Origin: an uncultured Eggerthellaceae bacterium
GTDB taxonomy: Bacteria > Actinomycetota > Coriobacteriia > Coriobacteriales > Eggerthellaceae
Direction of reading: 5' to 3'
Assembly (NCBI GenBank): GCA_937892845.1
Contig: CALBGP010000027.1
Coordinates: forward strand, 1-27,287
Length of the DNA: 27,287 nt
A program made the position numbers and the translations under genes. The stretch's first letter is position 1, and the number at the start of each line of letters is the position of its first letter. The notes beneath the pieces are model-generated. The model was not told the origin of the DNA, made no database searches, and was given only the letters and a program-made list of their open reading frames with translations. Positions 8,746 through 16,627 of this stretch are shown one piece after another.

Positions 8746-9498
8746 TTAGGAGCGGGCCACACCGTCAACCGAGAGGATTTCGCCGGAGACATAGCTGGCC
8801 AAATCGGATGCCAGGAACAGGCATGCGTTGGCAATGTCCTCCGGTTCGCCCATGCGGCCCAAAGGAATGGTGGCGATGAGCGGCTTGATGACTTCGTCAG
8901 GCAGCGCATCCACCATGTCGGTGCGAGTGACGCCGGGGGCCACGGCGTTGACGCGGATTCCGTCCGCGGCCAGCTCGCGCGCGAGCGAGATGGTCAGGCC
9001 GTTGACGGCGAACTTGGAGGCGGGGTAGGCGCATCCGGACGGCTGGCCGTAGCGGCTCACCATGGAGCTGGTGTTGATGATCGATCCGCCTTCGCCTTGC
9101 TCCTTCATGATGCGCGCTGCAGCCTGGGTGCAGAAGAACGTGGCGTTGACGTTGAGCTCCATGGTCTTGCGGAAGGCTTCAGGGTCGTAGTCGTAGATGC
9201 TTTCGCGAGCGCTGACGCCTGCGTTGTTGCACAGGATGTCCAGACGGCCGAATTCTGCGACCACGCGGGCGAATTCTTCGGCGATGGAGGCAGGGTCGGA
9301 GAGGTTGGGTGCAATGCCCATGACTTTGCCGGGCAGGTCTTCGGCGGCGAGCTTCTCAAGTGCGGCGTCAACGGTTGCCTGGCGTGAACCGGCCAGTGCC
9401 ACATTTGCGCCTTCAGCAAGGAACTTCTTCACAATGGCGAATCCGATGCCACGCGTTCCTCCGGTGATGATTGCGACTTTTCCTTCGAGCATGTTCAT
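8746..9498 (-). CDS. SDR-family NAD(P)-dependent oxidoreductase (FabG/HSDH-like)
   Basis: A classical short-chain dehydrogenase/reductase of 250 residues. It has the dinucleotide motif TGGTRGIG (12-19), the NNAG structural motif (91-94), the catalytic Ser at 144/145, and Y158-x3-K162. Strand beta-2 ends AGSRQ rather than with an acidic residue, which favours NADP(H) over NAD(H); this is inference. AAGGAGG five bases before the ATG at 9498 fixes the start. Such enzymes in gut Eggerthellaceae include 3-oxoacyl-ACP reductases and bile-acid hydroxysteroid dehydrogenases; the sequence does not decide. The gene stands alone with its own promoter and possible operator repeats, not in a fatty-acid operon, so a dedicated carbonyl/alcohol substrate is as likely as FabG function. 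Confidence 0.92.
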   Translation of the reverse strand: MNMLEGKVAIITGGTRGIGFAIVKKFLAEGANVALAGSRQATVDAALEKLAAEDLPGKVMGIAPNLSDPASIAEEFARVVAEFGRLDILCNNAGVSARESIYDYDPEAFRKTMELNVNATFFCTQAAARIMKEQGEGGSIINTSSMVSRYGQPSGCAYPASKFAVNGLTISLARELAADGIRVNAVAPGVTRTDMVDALPDEVIKPLIATIPLGRMGEPEDIANACLFLASDLASYVSGEILSVDGVARS

Positions 9499-9578
9499 GA
9501 CAGCCTCCTTAGCTGGGGTTGATGGGCTTCCGAAATCCGATCACGGGAAACAGTGCGGGAAATCGTAAAAACATGCAA

Positions 9579-9600
9579 AGTATATCGCGTTGATATCGCG
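9579..9600 (-). promoter_or_regulatory. Promoter and possible operator of the SDR gene
   Basis: On the minus strand TATACT (plus positions 9579-9584) can act as a -10 box, giving a leader of about 75 nt. Two direct copies of ATATCGCG (9582-9589 and 9593-9600), 11 bp apart start to start, overlap and flank the -10, as expected for a repressor bound on one face of the DNA. Confidence 0.4.
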
Positions 9601-9696
9601 GCTTCCTGCAGCGGGACAGAATTCCACCCTATCTGCTGCTCTTTGGAATATCGGATAGGCCGGTCCTGAATAGACGGTGGGGCAGGCGGAAAGGAT

Positions 9697-9737
9697 CCGC
9701 GCGAGTTCCGCAGCGAAGCGAGGACTGCGGAGCGCGG
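9697..9737. repeat. Imperfect long hairpin in the purL upstream region
   Basis: CCGCGC (9697-9702) plus CCGCAG (9708-9713) pair with CTGCGG (9725-9730) plus GCGCGG (9732-9737), giving 12 GC-rich pairs broken by an asymmetric internal loop. CGCCTTTTCC follows. It could be a terminator for unseen transcription, part of a leader RNA, or a dispersed repeat. Confidence 0.4.
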
Positions 9738-9846
9738 CGCCTTTTCCGCCCCGTCCCTTCGTCCCTTCACCCCTTCGCTCGTTTGCTCCCTTTCCGTGCT
9801 CTGCATGTTTCCTGCTCTTCCGCAGAATGCTCGCGTAAGTGCGGAG

Positions 9847-9876
9847 TTGAGGCTTTATCATATAGACAAGTATGCT
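9847..9876 (+). promoter_or_regulatory. Possible promoter for purL
   Basis: TTGAGG (9847-9852) and TATGCT (9871-9876) are 18 bp apart. The start would fall near 9883, about 70 nt before the purL ATG. The match is only fair; TATAGA at 9861 is another -10 candidate. Confidence 0.3.
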
Positions 9877-9952
9877 CGCAGGGATGTGCGCAATGCGCGC
9901 AAGGTCCCTGCGCTTGTCTGCAAAGCATTCCGAGGAAGGCGGGAAGGAACCT

Positions 9953-12900
9953 ATGGTTTCTCGAATCTACGTTGAAAAGAAGCCGGGCTTCGACGTTGAA
10001 GCGAAGCAGCTTTTGCATGAGCTGCAAAGCATTTTGGGCGTCGAAGGACTGGATGACCTGCGTCTGATCAACCGATACGACGTGGAGGGCATTGGCGATG
10101 ACCTGTTCGCGCAATGCGTCCCCACGGTGTTCAGTGAGCCCCAGACCGACACTGCTGTCGAAACTCTTCCTGAGGTAGAGGCCGCACTCGACCCCGACCA
10201 GCCTTCTCCCGCCGTCTTCGCCGTGGAGTTCCTTCCCGGCCAGTTCGACCAGCGCGCCGATTCGGCGAGCGAGTGCATCCAGCTCATCAGCCAGGGTGAG
10301 CGTCCTGAGGTCCGCAGCGCCAAGGTGTACGTCCTTTCCGGCACCCTGTCCGCCGATGATGTGGACGCCATCAAGCATTACGTCATCAACCCCATCGAGG
10401 CTCGCGAGGCATCGCTTGATCCGAGGGATACCCTGAAGATGGCCCAGCCCGTACCCGCCATGGTTGAGACGGTTGAAGGATTCCTGGAGCTTGACGAGGC
10501 GGGATTGGCCCAGTTCGTTTCCGACCGCGGCCTTGCCATGGACCTTGCGGACATCAAGTTCTGCCAGCAGTACTTCGCCAGCGAAAAGCGCAATCCCACC
10601 ATCACCGAGATCAAGATGATCGATACCTATTGGTCCGATCATTGCCGCCATACCACCTTCGGCACCGTGCTTGATGACATCGAGATCGACGACGAAGCGG
10701 TTCGCGCCGCTTTCGAGCAGTATCTGGCCATGCGCCACGAACTCGGCCGCGACGAGAAGCCCATTTGCCTGATGGATATGGGTACCATCGGTGCGAAGTG
10801 GCTCAAGGCCCACGGCATCCTGACCAACCTTGATGAATCCGAGGAGATCAACGCCTGCACCGTCAAGATCAAGTGCGACGTGGACGGCGAAGAGCAGGAT
10901 TGGCTGTATCTGTTCAAGAACGAGACCCACAACCATCCCACGGAAATCGAACCCTTCGGCGGCGCTGCCACCTGCGTGGGCGGTGCAATCCGCGACCCCT
11001 TGTCCGGTCGCAGCTACGTCTATCAGGCCATGCGCGTAACGGGCGCGGCCGATCCGCTGGTTCCCGTGAGCGAGACCCTGCCCGGAAAGCTGCCGCAGCG
11101 CAAGCTGGTCACCACCGCCGCAGCGGGCTATTCGTCCTACGGCAATCAAATCGGCCTTGCAACGGGCCAGGTCAACGAGCTGTATCATCCCGGCTATGCC
11201 GCCAAGCGCATGGAGATCGGCGCTGTTGTGGGTGCCACGCCCGCCGACCATGTGCGTCGCGAAACCCCGGCTCCCGGCGATGTCGTGGTGCTTCTGGGCG
11301 GCCGCACCGGCCGTGACGGCATCGGAGGTGCAACCGGTTCGTCCAAAGCCCATAACATGGAGTCTCTGGAAAGCTGCGGTGCGGAGGTCCAGAAGGGCAA
11401 CGCGCCTGTTGAGCGCAAGATCCAGCGCCTGTTCCGCCGCAAGGACGCTTGCCAGATGATCAAGCGCTGCAACGACTTCGGCGCCGGCGGCGTTTCGGTT
11501 GCCATCGGCGAGCTTGCGGACGGCCTGTTCATCGATCTGAACAAGGTTCCCAAGAAATACGACGGCCTTGACGGCACCGAGCTTGCCATCTCTGAAAGCC
11601 AGGAGCGCATGGCGGTTGCTTTGGCACCCGAGGATGCCGAAAAGTTCATCGCCCTTGCCCATGAGGAGAATCTGGAAGCCACCGCCATCGCCACCGTCAC
11701 CGAAGAGGCTCGCGTGCGTATGGTGTGGAACGGCGAGACCATTGTCGACGTGAGCCGCGAGTTCCTGGCATCCAACGGCGCTCCCAAGCACCAGAAGGTT
11801 CACGTCCTTGAGCAGGGCAAGCGCGATATCGAACTCAAGAACCCCCTTGCTGAGAAGACCATCGGGCGTCTGCTCGATCTGGTCCATGCCCGCGTCGAGG
11901 CTGACCCCGAGGTTCCCGGAGATGACTGCAAGTCTTTGGCCGACGGCTTCCGCGTGCTGCTCTCCGACGTCAACGTCTGCAGCAACAAGGGCTTGACTGA
12001 GCGTTTCGACTCCACCATCGGTTCGGCGACGGTCCTCATGCCTTTCGGCGGCAAGTATCAGCTCACGCCCGCCCTTGCCATGGCCGCCAAGCTGCCCGTT
12101 GATGGCGAAACCACTACCTGCTCCGGTTTGGCCTGGGGCTTCAACCCCTATCTGACCGAGGCAAATCAGTTCACCGGCTCCTATGTGGCCGTCGTCGAGT
12201 CCGTGGCGAAGCTGGTCGCGTCCGGCTTCAGCCGTTCAAGCGCCTACCTCACTTTCCAGGAATACTTCGAGAAGCTGCGCGATGAGCCTGAGCGTTGGGG
12301 CAAGCCGGTCGCCGCCGTTCTGGGTGCACTTATGGCCCAGATCGACCTGGGCGTCGGTGCCATCGGCGGCAAGGACTCCATGTCCGGTAGCTTCGAGAAG
12401 CTCGATGTGCCCCCTACGCTTGTGAGTTTCGCCACCGCCGTCGGCAAGGTTGACCGCGTGACCAGCCCTGAATTCAAGGGTGCCGGCCATCGCGTGCTGC
12501 TCATCGAGCCCGATTACGAAATCGACGGCATCGTGCCTGAGAGGGATGGCCTGATTGAGGCTCTCGACGCCGTTGAGGCCCTCATTGGCAGCGGTGCTGC
12601 TCTGGCTGTTTCCACCCCCGGATTCGGCGGTATGGCGGAGTGCCTGTTCAAGATGTGCGTCGGCAATCGCATCGGCCTTGAGCTGGACGAGGACTGCATC
12701 GACGAGGCCGAGGATCTGTTCGAGTACGCGTACGGCAGCTTCGTCGTTGAGCTGGCCGACGGCGCCGAGGTTCCCCAGCTGGAAAGCGCAACCGCTGTGG
12801 TCATGGGCCGCACGGTTGCCGATTACCGCCTCTCCATCTGCGACGATGATGAGGTGGAAGACTCGGTTGACCTGGCTGAGATGCAGGAGATCTGGGAGGG

Positions 12901-13801
12901 TGCGCTTGAGCCCGTCTTCCCGTACCGCCATGCCGGCGAAGAGGTTGAGGCCATCTCCCATACTTCGTCCACGCCGCTCACCTATTGCGGGACCATCGCC
13001 CGTCCGCGCGTCATCATTCCCGTGTTCCCGGGTACGAACTGCGAGTTCGACACTGCTCATGCTTTCGAGCGCGCCGGTGCCGAGGCCCATACGCTGGTCA
13101 TCAACAATCTTTCGCCCGCTGCGGTTGCCGAAAGCACCGAGATGCTGGTCAAGGCCATTCGCGAGAGCCAGATTGTCATGCTGCCCGGCGGCTTCTCCGG
13201 CGGCGATGAGCCCGATGGATCCGCGAAGTTCATCACCGCGTTCTTCCGTTCGCCTGCCGTTACTGAGGCCGTTCGCGACCTTCTGCAGAACCGCGATGGC
13301 TTGATGCTTGGCATCTGCAACGGTTTCCAGGCTCTGGTCAAGCTGGGCCTTGTGCCCTATGGCGACATCCGTCCGATGGACGCGGACTGCCCGACGTTGA
13401 CGTTCAACACCATCGGTCGCCATCAGAGCCGTCTAGTCCGCACGCGCGTTGCGTCGAACCTTTCGCCTTGGCTGTCCCGTTGCGAAGTCGGCGACATCCA
13501 TACTGTGGCCATCAGCCATGGCGAGGGTCGCTTCGTGGCAAGTCCCGAGGTGCTGGCTCAGATGCAGGCCGCCGGTCAGATTGCCACGCAGTACGTCAGC
13601 GAGGCCGGCGTGCCTTCCATGGATTGGGGCGTGAACCCCAATGGCTCCGTGTTGGCCATCGAGGGCATCACCAGCCCCGATGGTCGTGTGTTCGGCAAGA
13701 TGGGTCACTCGGAGCGCAACGGCGCCGGTCTGTACAAGAACGTGCCGGGCAATACGTTCCAGCCCATCATCGAAGGCGGTGTCGGCTACTTCACCGAGTA
13801 G
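9953..13801 (+). CDS. purL: Phosphoribosylformylglycinamidine synthase, single-chain PurL with fused glutaminase
   Basis: This 1,282-residue enzyme makes FGAM from FGAR, glutamine and ATP, the fourth step of de novo purine synthesis, in the cytoplasm. Visible landmarks are TYWSDHCRH (225-233) at the synthase active site, NETHNHPTEIEPFGG around residue 323, GGRTGRDGIGGATGSS, KRCNDFGAGGVSVAIGEL, and a class I glutaminase from about residue 1018 with the nucleophile C1122 in GICNGFQ and H1252/E1254 in GHSERNG. The N-terminal start MVSRIYVEKKPGF and overall layout match the single-chain clade found in Clostridia, Bacteroidetes and Coriobacteria rather than the three-subunit PurSQL form. The ATG at 9953 is preceded by GGAAGGA; the frame is open from 9872 but those 27 residues are not conserved in character. 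It stands alone, without other pur genes, between its own leader and a terminator. Confidence 0.95.
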   Translation: MVSRIYVEKKPGFDVEAKQLLHELQSILGVEGLDDLRLINRYDVEGIGDDLFAQCVPTVFSEPQTDTAVETLPEVEAALDPDQPSPAVFAVEFLPGQFDQRADSASECIQLISQGERPEVRSAKVYVLSGTLSADDVDAIKHYVINPIEAREASLDPRDTLKMAQPVPAMVETVEGFLELDEAGLAQFVSDRGLAMDLADIKFCQQYFASEKRNPTITEIKMIDTYWSDHCRHTTFGTVLDDIEIDDEAVRAAFEQYLAMRHELGRDEKPICLMDMGTIGAKWLKAHGILTNLDESEEINACTVKIKCDVDGEEQDWLYLFKNETHNHPTEIEPFGGAATCVGGAIRDPLSGRSYVYQAMRVTGAADPLVPVSETLPGKLPQRKLVTTAAAGYSSYGNQIGLATGQVNELYHPGYAAKRMEIGAVVGATPADHVRRETPAPGDVVVLLGGRTGRDGIGGATGSSKAHNMESLESCGAEVQKGNAPVERKIQRLFRRKDACQMIKRCNDFGAGGVSVAIGELADGLFIDLNKVPKKYDGLDGTELAISESQERMAVALAPEDAEKFIALAHEENLEATAIATVTEEARVRMVWNGETIVDVSREFLASNGAPKHQKVHVLEQGKRDIELKNPLAEKTIGRLLDLVHARVEADPEVPGDDCKSLADGFRVLLSDVNVCSNKGLTERFDSTIGSATVLMPFGGKYQLTPALAMAAKLPVDGETTTCSGLAWGFNPYLTEANQFTGSYVAVVESVAKLVASGFSRSSAYLTFQEYFEKLRDEPERWGKPVAAVLGALMAQIDLGVGAIGGKDSMSGSFEKLDVPPTLVSFATAVGKVDRVTSPEFKGAGHRVLLIEPDYEIDGIVPERDGLIEALDAVEALIGSGAALAVSTPGFGGMAECLFKMCVGNRIGLELDEDCIDEAEDLFEYAYGSFVVELADGAEVPQLESATAVVMGRTVADYRLSICDDDEVEDSVDLAEMQEIWEGALEPVFPYRHAGEEVEAISHTSSTPLTYCGTIARPRVIIPVFPGTNCEFDTAHAFERAGAEAHTLVINNLSPAAVAESTEMLVKAIRESQIVMLPGGFSGGDEPDGSAKFITAFFRSPAVTEAVRDLLQNRDGLMLGICNGFQALVKLGLVPYGDIRPMDADCPTLTFNTIGRHQSRLVRTRVASNLSPWLSRCEVGDIHTVAISHGEGRFVASPEVLAQMQAAGQIATQYVSEAGVPSMDWGVNPNGSVLAIEGITSPDGRVFGKMGHSERNGAGLYKNVPGNTFQPIIEGGVGYFTE

Positions 13802-13854
13802 CGACCCGCGCGCCTCTCGGCGTGTAGCCCCGTTGCATCCAAGCGGTTGCGTCC

Positions 13855-13890
13855 AAGCAGGCGTCGGTACCCCGGCGCCTGCTTTATTTT
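13855..13890 (+). terminator. Rho-independent terminator of purL
   Basis: AAGCAGGCGTCGG (13855-13867) pairs with CCGGCGCCTGCTT (13872-13884) around TACC, with one T-G pair, and is followed by TATTTT. Confidence 0.88.
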
Positions 13891-14092
13891 CGGCGGCGTT
13901 CCCGTCGTTTCGCCAGCCGCCTCTGGGCCCGAGGGCTGCCTGCATGGTTGTTCATGTTGCTGCACTGCCGTGGCAGGCGGCTCCCATGGCCTCCCGCATG
14001 GGTGGGCTTCGTTCGGGCGCGTTGCTTGCGGGAACGTTGCCTGCATGGTGCGGGGCTCCGGGCTCTGGGCGTACCTCCCTGGGCAAGCATTC

Positions 14093-14127
14093 GGACAAAA
14101 CAGCGGACAATGCGACGTCTTTTGTCC
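14093..14127. repeat. 8-bp inverted repeat GGACAAAA/TTTTGTCC
   Basis: GGACAAAA at 14093-14100 is matched by TTTTGTCC at 14120-14127 with 19 bp between. The same word recurs inside the larger palindrome at 14313-14320, so the elements may be related. Confidence 0.5.
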
Positions 14128-14279
14128 ATCGATGCGGCGCGCGCCGGTGAAAAGATTGAGTCGCGCGAATGCTGGCAACCCGATAGATGCGAGATATGGC
14201 ATTTGACCTGGGGAAATGAAGAGCCTCGAAAAATCGGCCATTCAGGCATGCCGCAAGCAAAGCGTCCCAATCCGAAAGC

Positions 14280-14339
14280 GACCTCGCACAGCTCGCATTT
14301 TTGGCCAAAAGTGGACAAAAGCGCGAGCTGTGCGAGGTC
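14280..14339. repeat. Long perfect inverted repeat, REP-like
   Basis: A 17-bp arm at 14280-14296 (GACCTCGCACAGCTCGC) is repeated exactly, inverted, at 14323-14339, with a 26-bp A/T-rich loop that itself contains the palindrome TTTTGGCCAAAA. It sits about 35 bp from the minisatellite next to the DUF559-like gene. It has no T-run on either side to make it a simple terminator. It may be an interspersed palindromic element or a miniature transposon relic. Confidence 0.75.
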
Positions 14340-14372
14340 ATCGGTCCCTTCATGCGCTCGAACGCCGAAGGA

Positions 14373-14468
14373 ATCAGGCAGGCCCCATCGGGCAGGCCCA
14401 TCAGGCAGGCCCCATCAGACAGGCCCCATCAGGCGGGCCCCATCAGACAGGCCCATCAGGCAAGCCCC
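14373..14468. repeat. Seven-copy 13/14-bp minisatellite
   Basis: Units start at 14373, 14387, 14400, 14414, 14428, 14442 and 14455, each a variant of ATCAGGCAGGCCCC; units two and six are one base shorter. The last unit contains the stop codon (14456-14458) of the minus-strand gene, so the array begins inside the 3' end of that gene. Confidence 0.9.
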
Positions 14469-15457
14469 AGCTTTCGGCGCAAATGCAGCTGTTTGGCCCG
14501 AAAATCCTTGCATCGAATACGGGTTCTGACTCCTAGCGCCCTTCCGATTTGCTGTGCAAGCAGATCGGAGTGGTGAACCGATCTCAATTGACCGGCGGTT
14601 GCGATAAACGCCGTTAGGTCCCGATCCTGCAAGTTGTTGTACCTGATGGCGTTTTCGGTCATGGATTCGGGGTCGGAATGGAATTGCCTGCTGTCGTATT
14701 CCAGCGCAACGTTCCCGTCTGGCCAATACAGGTCGGGGCGAAATGCCACGCAGCGTGAACGGCTCTGCGAGATTCCGCCATTGGCATGCGGTCTGCGCCC
14801 AGGGATGATCATTCGTTTCTCGGGGTTGAGCTGCGGTTTCGGCAAACCGTACCCTCCCTTGGAGTTTGCGGCGGTCAGAACCAGGGCAAGAGCGGATTCG
14901 GCGGGTGATGCGGAATTGTCCAGGATGAGCCGGCATGCGCGGGCGGCTTGCTGCGAATGCGCCGCGCCTTTCATCAGAGATGCGGTGCGGAGCAGCGAAT
15001 CGACGGAAGCCAAGCGTCCCATGTTGTAGCGCGTTGTGCTTGCCGATGCAGCGATGATGCCCGTGCGGTAGGTGCCGCAAAGCTCGAAACCGAGCATTGC
15101 GTGGTCGACCCAATCGAGGGTGCCCAGCATTTGGATAAAGCACAGCTCGGGTGACACGACGTAAAGGTCAATGCTGCCGAAGTGACCGATTCTGCAGATT
15201 GACCCAGGTGGCAGCGGGGCGGTTTGCACGTGGGATGCGATCGCGGCCTTCTTGGAACGAGTGTTTCCGCTGCTCAGCAGGATATGCAGGGGTCCGCCCT
15301 CGAAGGCTGCGCTGCGAATGGGTTCGGCATCGAAGTCGGGGACGAGCGTCGGTGCGCATCGCGGAACGTGGTTCCGGCGTCCAAGCGCAGCATGTCCGGC
15401 GCTCATCGAATTGCGCCAAAATGCCAGTGCGGTTTGATGTGACAGCAAGAGTTCCAT
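14456..15457 (-). CDS. AbiEi/DUF559-like protein with PD-(D/E)XK-type nuclease domain
   Basis: A protein of 333 residues from ATG 15457. Residues 1 to about 200 resemble the AbiEi-like substrate/antitoxin region of proteins such as those carrying VSPELCFxQM and LGFELCGTYR. Residues 185-310 resemble a DUF559 (Vsr-like) nuclease: E187 in SPAESAL, D242 in RPDLYWPDG, E253-Y-D255 in VALEYDS, and H260. The catalytic lysine of the PD-(D/E)XK signature is not plain. No strong ribosome site is seen before ATG 15457 or ATG 15466; the frame is open to 15688 but that extension lies in duplicated intergenic DNA. No toxin partner gene is adjacent. I recall this as a repeated family in Eggerthellaceae, which is memory rather than evidence. 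Possible roles are defence, a stand-alone antitoxin-like repressor, or a selfish element. Confidence 0.75.
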   Translation of the reverse strand: MELLLSHQTALAFWRNSMSAGHAALGRRNHVPRCAPTLVPDFDAEPIRSAAFEGGPLHILLSSGNTRSKKAAIASHVQTAPLPPGSICRIGHFGSIDLYVVSPELCFIQMLGTLDWVDHAMLGFELCGTYRTGIIAASASTTRYNMGRLASVDSLLRTASLMKGAAHSQQAARACRLILDNSASPAESALALVLTAANSKGGYGLPKPQLNPEKRMIIPGRRPHANGGISQSRSRCVAFRPDLYWPDGNVALEYDSRQFHSDPESMTENAIRYNNLQDRDLTAFIATAGQLRSVHHSDLLAQQIGRALGVRTRIRCKDFRAKQLHLRRKLGLA

Positions 15458-15547
15458 GCTGCGCATGGTAGCGGAAAATGTCTTACCGTTCTCATTACAG
15501 GTCTGCCCAAAACCTTGCCGAATTTTTGCGCCCGCATTCACCAAGCG

Positions 15548-15655
15548 GAGAAATCGTGTACGCTTTGCGCGTGACAAGGGGTCGTAGCAGTATGCAAGCG
15601 CATGGGCTTCGGTCACGCGAGAAATCGTGTACGCTTTGCGCGTGACAAGGGGTCG
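15548..15655. repeat. Exact 37-bp direct repeat between the DUF559-like gene and lysR
   Basis: The same 37 bases occur at 15548-15584 and 15619-15655, 71 bp apart start to start. Each copy has an imperfect palindrome around GTACGC-TTT-GCGCGTGAC. The second copy also forms an 8-bp inverted repeat with its left flank (GTCACGCG 15612-15619, CGCGTGAC 15639-15646). It lies about 80 bp upstream of lysR and could be a duplicated promoter or operator, or two copies of a dispersed element. Confidence 0.9.
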
Positions 15656-15737
15656 AGGGTCTGTCGGCCCTGACATGTCCGTACGCAAAATGTTCCAGGG
15701 ACAAAGACTCGTTTCCAGCGTGCTGTCTATGGAGGGG

Positions 15738-16619
15738 ATGAGGGCAGTGAGGGTTAATCAGCTCCAGTATTTTGAATCGGTTGCCCGCAATTTGAGTTTC
15801 ACGAAAGCCGCCGATGAGTGCCATGTTGCGCAGCCGGCTATCAGTCAGCAGATTCACGCTCTTGAGCAGGAGCTGGGTTTTCCGTTGCTTGTGCGCAGCA
15901 CGAAGGGCGTTTGGCTTACCGAGGCGGGGCGGGTTTACTACCACGAGATCGCGGGCGTGCTCGGAACGCTCAGTCGGGCGGCGCGGCGCGCCCGTACAAT
16001 TGCGGAAGGGAAGGCGGGCACTCTGTCCGTCGGAATCACGAATTCCGGCCAGACCGCCGTGCTCGGCGTGCTCAAGGATTTCGCGGCGGAGTATCCGGCG
16101 GTATTGATTGAGCTGCGCCGTACCCATGCGGCGGACCAATATGCGCAGCTCGTCCAGGGGGAGTTCGATGTTCTTGTGACGGCGACGGAGTATATGTCGA
16201 AGCGCTCGGACGTGCGCATGGTCGGATGCGCGACCGCGCCGCTGCGCATCGCCATGTCGAAGACCCATCCTCTTGCTGGGAAGAAGTCTCTCGTTGTCGA
16301 TGATTTGCGGGGCTATCCGCATATCGTTGCAGACCACGAGGGCAATTCCCTGCTTTTGAAGACGTATCCGTATCTTGCCGACGATGCGCAGACGCCCGTC
16401 GTTCGCGTCGAAGATCAGGGCATCGGGCTCGCCACCATGCTCATGGGCTTTGGCATCGAGGCGGTGCCCGAGGATGTGCTGCCCTCAATGCAGGACGGTT
16501 ATGTCGTCCGTGATGTCGAAGGCTACGATGCAGCTCTTGAGGTCGGATGGGCGTATCTTGCCGAAAACGATAATCCGGCATTGCTGTCATTCATCGAATT
16601 CGCCAAAGAGCATCTGTAA
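15738..16619 (+). CDS. LysR-family transcriptional regulator
   Basis: About 293 residues, the normal size of the family. The N-terminal winged helix-turn-helix is plain: NQLQYFESVARNLSFTKAADE, then VAQPAISQQIHALEQELGFPLLVR. A type 2 periplasmic-binding-like effector domain follows from about residue 90. The start is ambiguous: ATG 15738 is close behind GGAGGGG (15731-15737), and GTG 15747 has better spacing from it (nine bases); both keep the helix-turn-helix intact. The gene lies 131 bp upstream of the Tat flavoprotein reductase in the same direction and probably controls it, sensing a substrate or related small molecule. It is divergent from the DUF559-like gene. The effector is unknown. 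Confidence 0.92.
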   Translation: MRAVRVNQLQYFESVARNLSFTKAADECHVAQPAISQQIHALEQELGFPLLVRSTKGVWLTEAGRVYYHEIAGVLGTLSRAARRARTIAEGKAGTLSVGITNSGQTAVLGVLKDFAAEYPAVLIELRRTHAADQYAQLVQGEFDVLVTATEYMSKRSDVRMVGCATAPLRIAMSKTHPLAGKKSLVVDDLRGYPHIVADHEGNSLLLKTYPYLADDAQTPVVRVEDQGIGLATMLMGFGIEAVPEDVLPSMQDGYVVRDVEGYDAALEVGWAYLAENDNPALLSFIEFAKEHL

Positions 16620-16627
16620 TGCGCTGC

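Larger units (their letters stand above)
9499..9952. other. Intergenic region between the SDR gene and purL
   Basis: No gene is supported. It holds the SDR promoter (9579-9600), a long imperfect hairpin (9697-9737), a pyrimidine-rich stretch at about 9740-9795 with repeated CCCTTCGTC-like units, and a weak promoter for purL. No known purine riboswitch core was recognised by eye. Confidence 0.5.
13891..14372. other. Non-coding stretch downstream of purL
   Basis: About 480 bp without a convincing gene. Open frames exist on both strands, but none has a ribosome site or recognisable product. It contains two inverted repeats (14093-14127 and 14280-14339) and three copies of GGACAAAA (one inverted). 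It may be an accumulation site for small repeats, or the remnant of a lost gene. Confidence 0.5.

Noticed and set aside
9872..9952. Upstream in-frame extension of purL
   Set aside because: The ATG at 9872 lies within the proposed promoter and has no ribosome site, while ATG 9953 has GGAAGGA and begins the typical MVSRIYVEKK sequence.
9767..11887. Long minus-strand open frame (706 codons) opposite purL
   Set aside because: purL is certain on the plus strand here. The antisense frame has no family features and is a by-product of codon bias.
12236..13423. Long minus-strand open frame opposite the glutaminase part of purL
   Set aside because: Same reasoning: full overlap with a conserved enzyme and no independent signals.
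13884..14318. Open frames on both strands after purL
   Set aside because: None has a ribosome site, promoter or recognisable product, and they cross inverted repeats; coding is not supported.
14280..14339. Rho-independent terminator of the DUF559-like gene
   Set aside because: The stem is strong, but there is no T-run on the minus-strand side, and the 26-nt loop is long for a terminator; kept as a repeat instead.
14373..14468. CRISPR array
   Set aside because: Units are 13-14 bp and directly abutting with no spacers, and no cas gene is present.
14415..15143. Second minus-strand frame of 242 codons over the DUF559-like gene
   Set aside because: It runs in a different frame from the recognisable nuclease-like protein and reads the minisatellite as a simple peptide repeat.
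15458..15688. N-terminal extension of the DUF559-like protein
   Set aside because: The extra 77 residues are encoded by the duplicated 37-bp spacer DNA and contain no domain; the family-like sequence begins at MELLLSHQTA.
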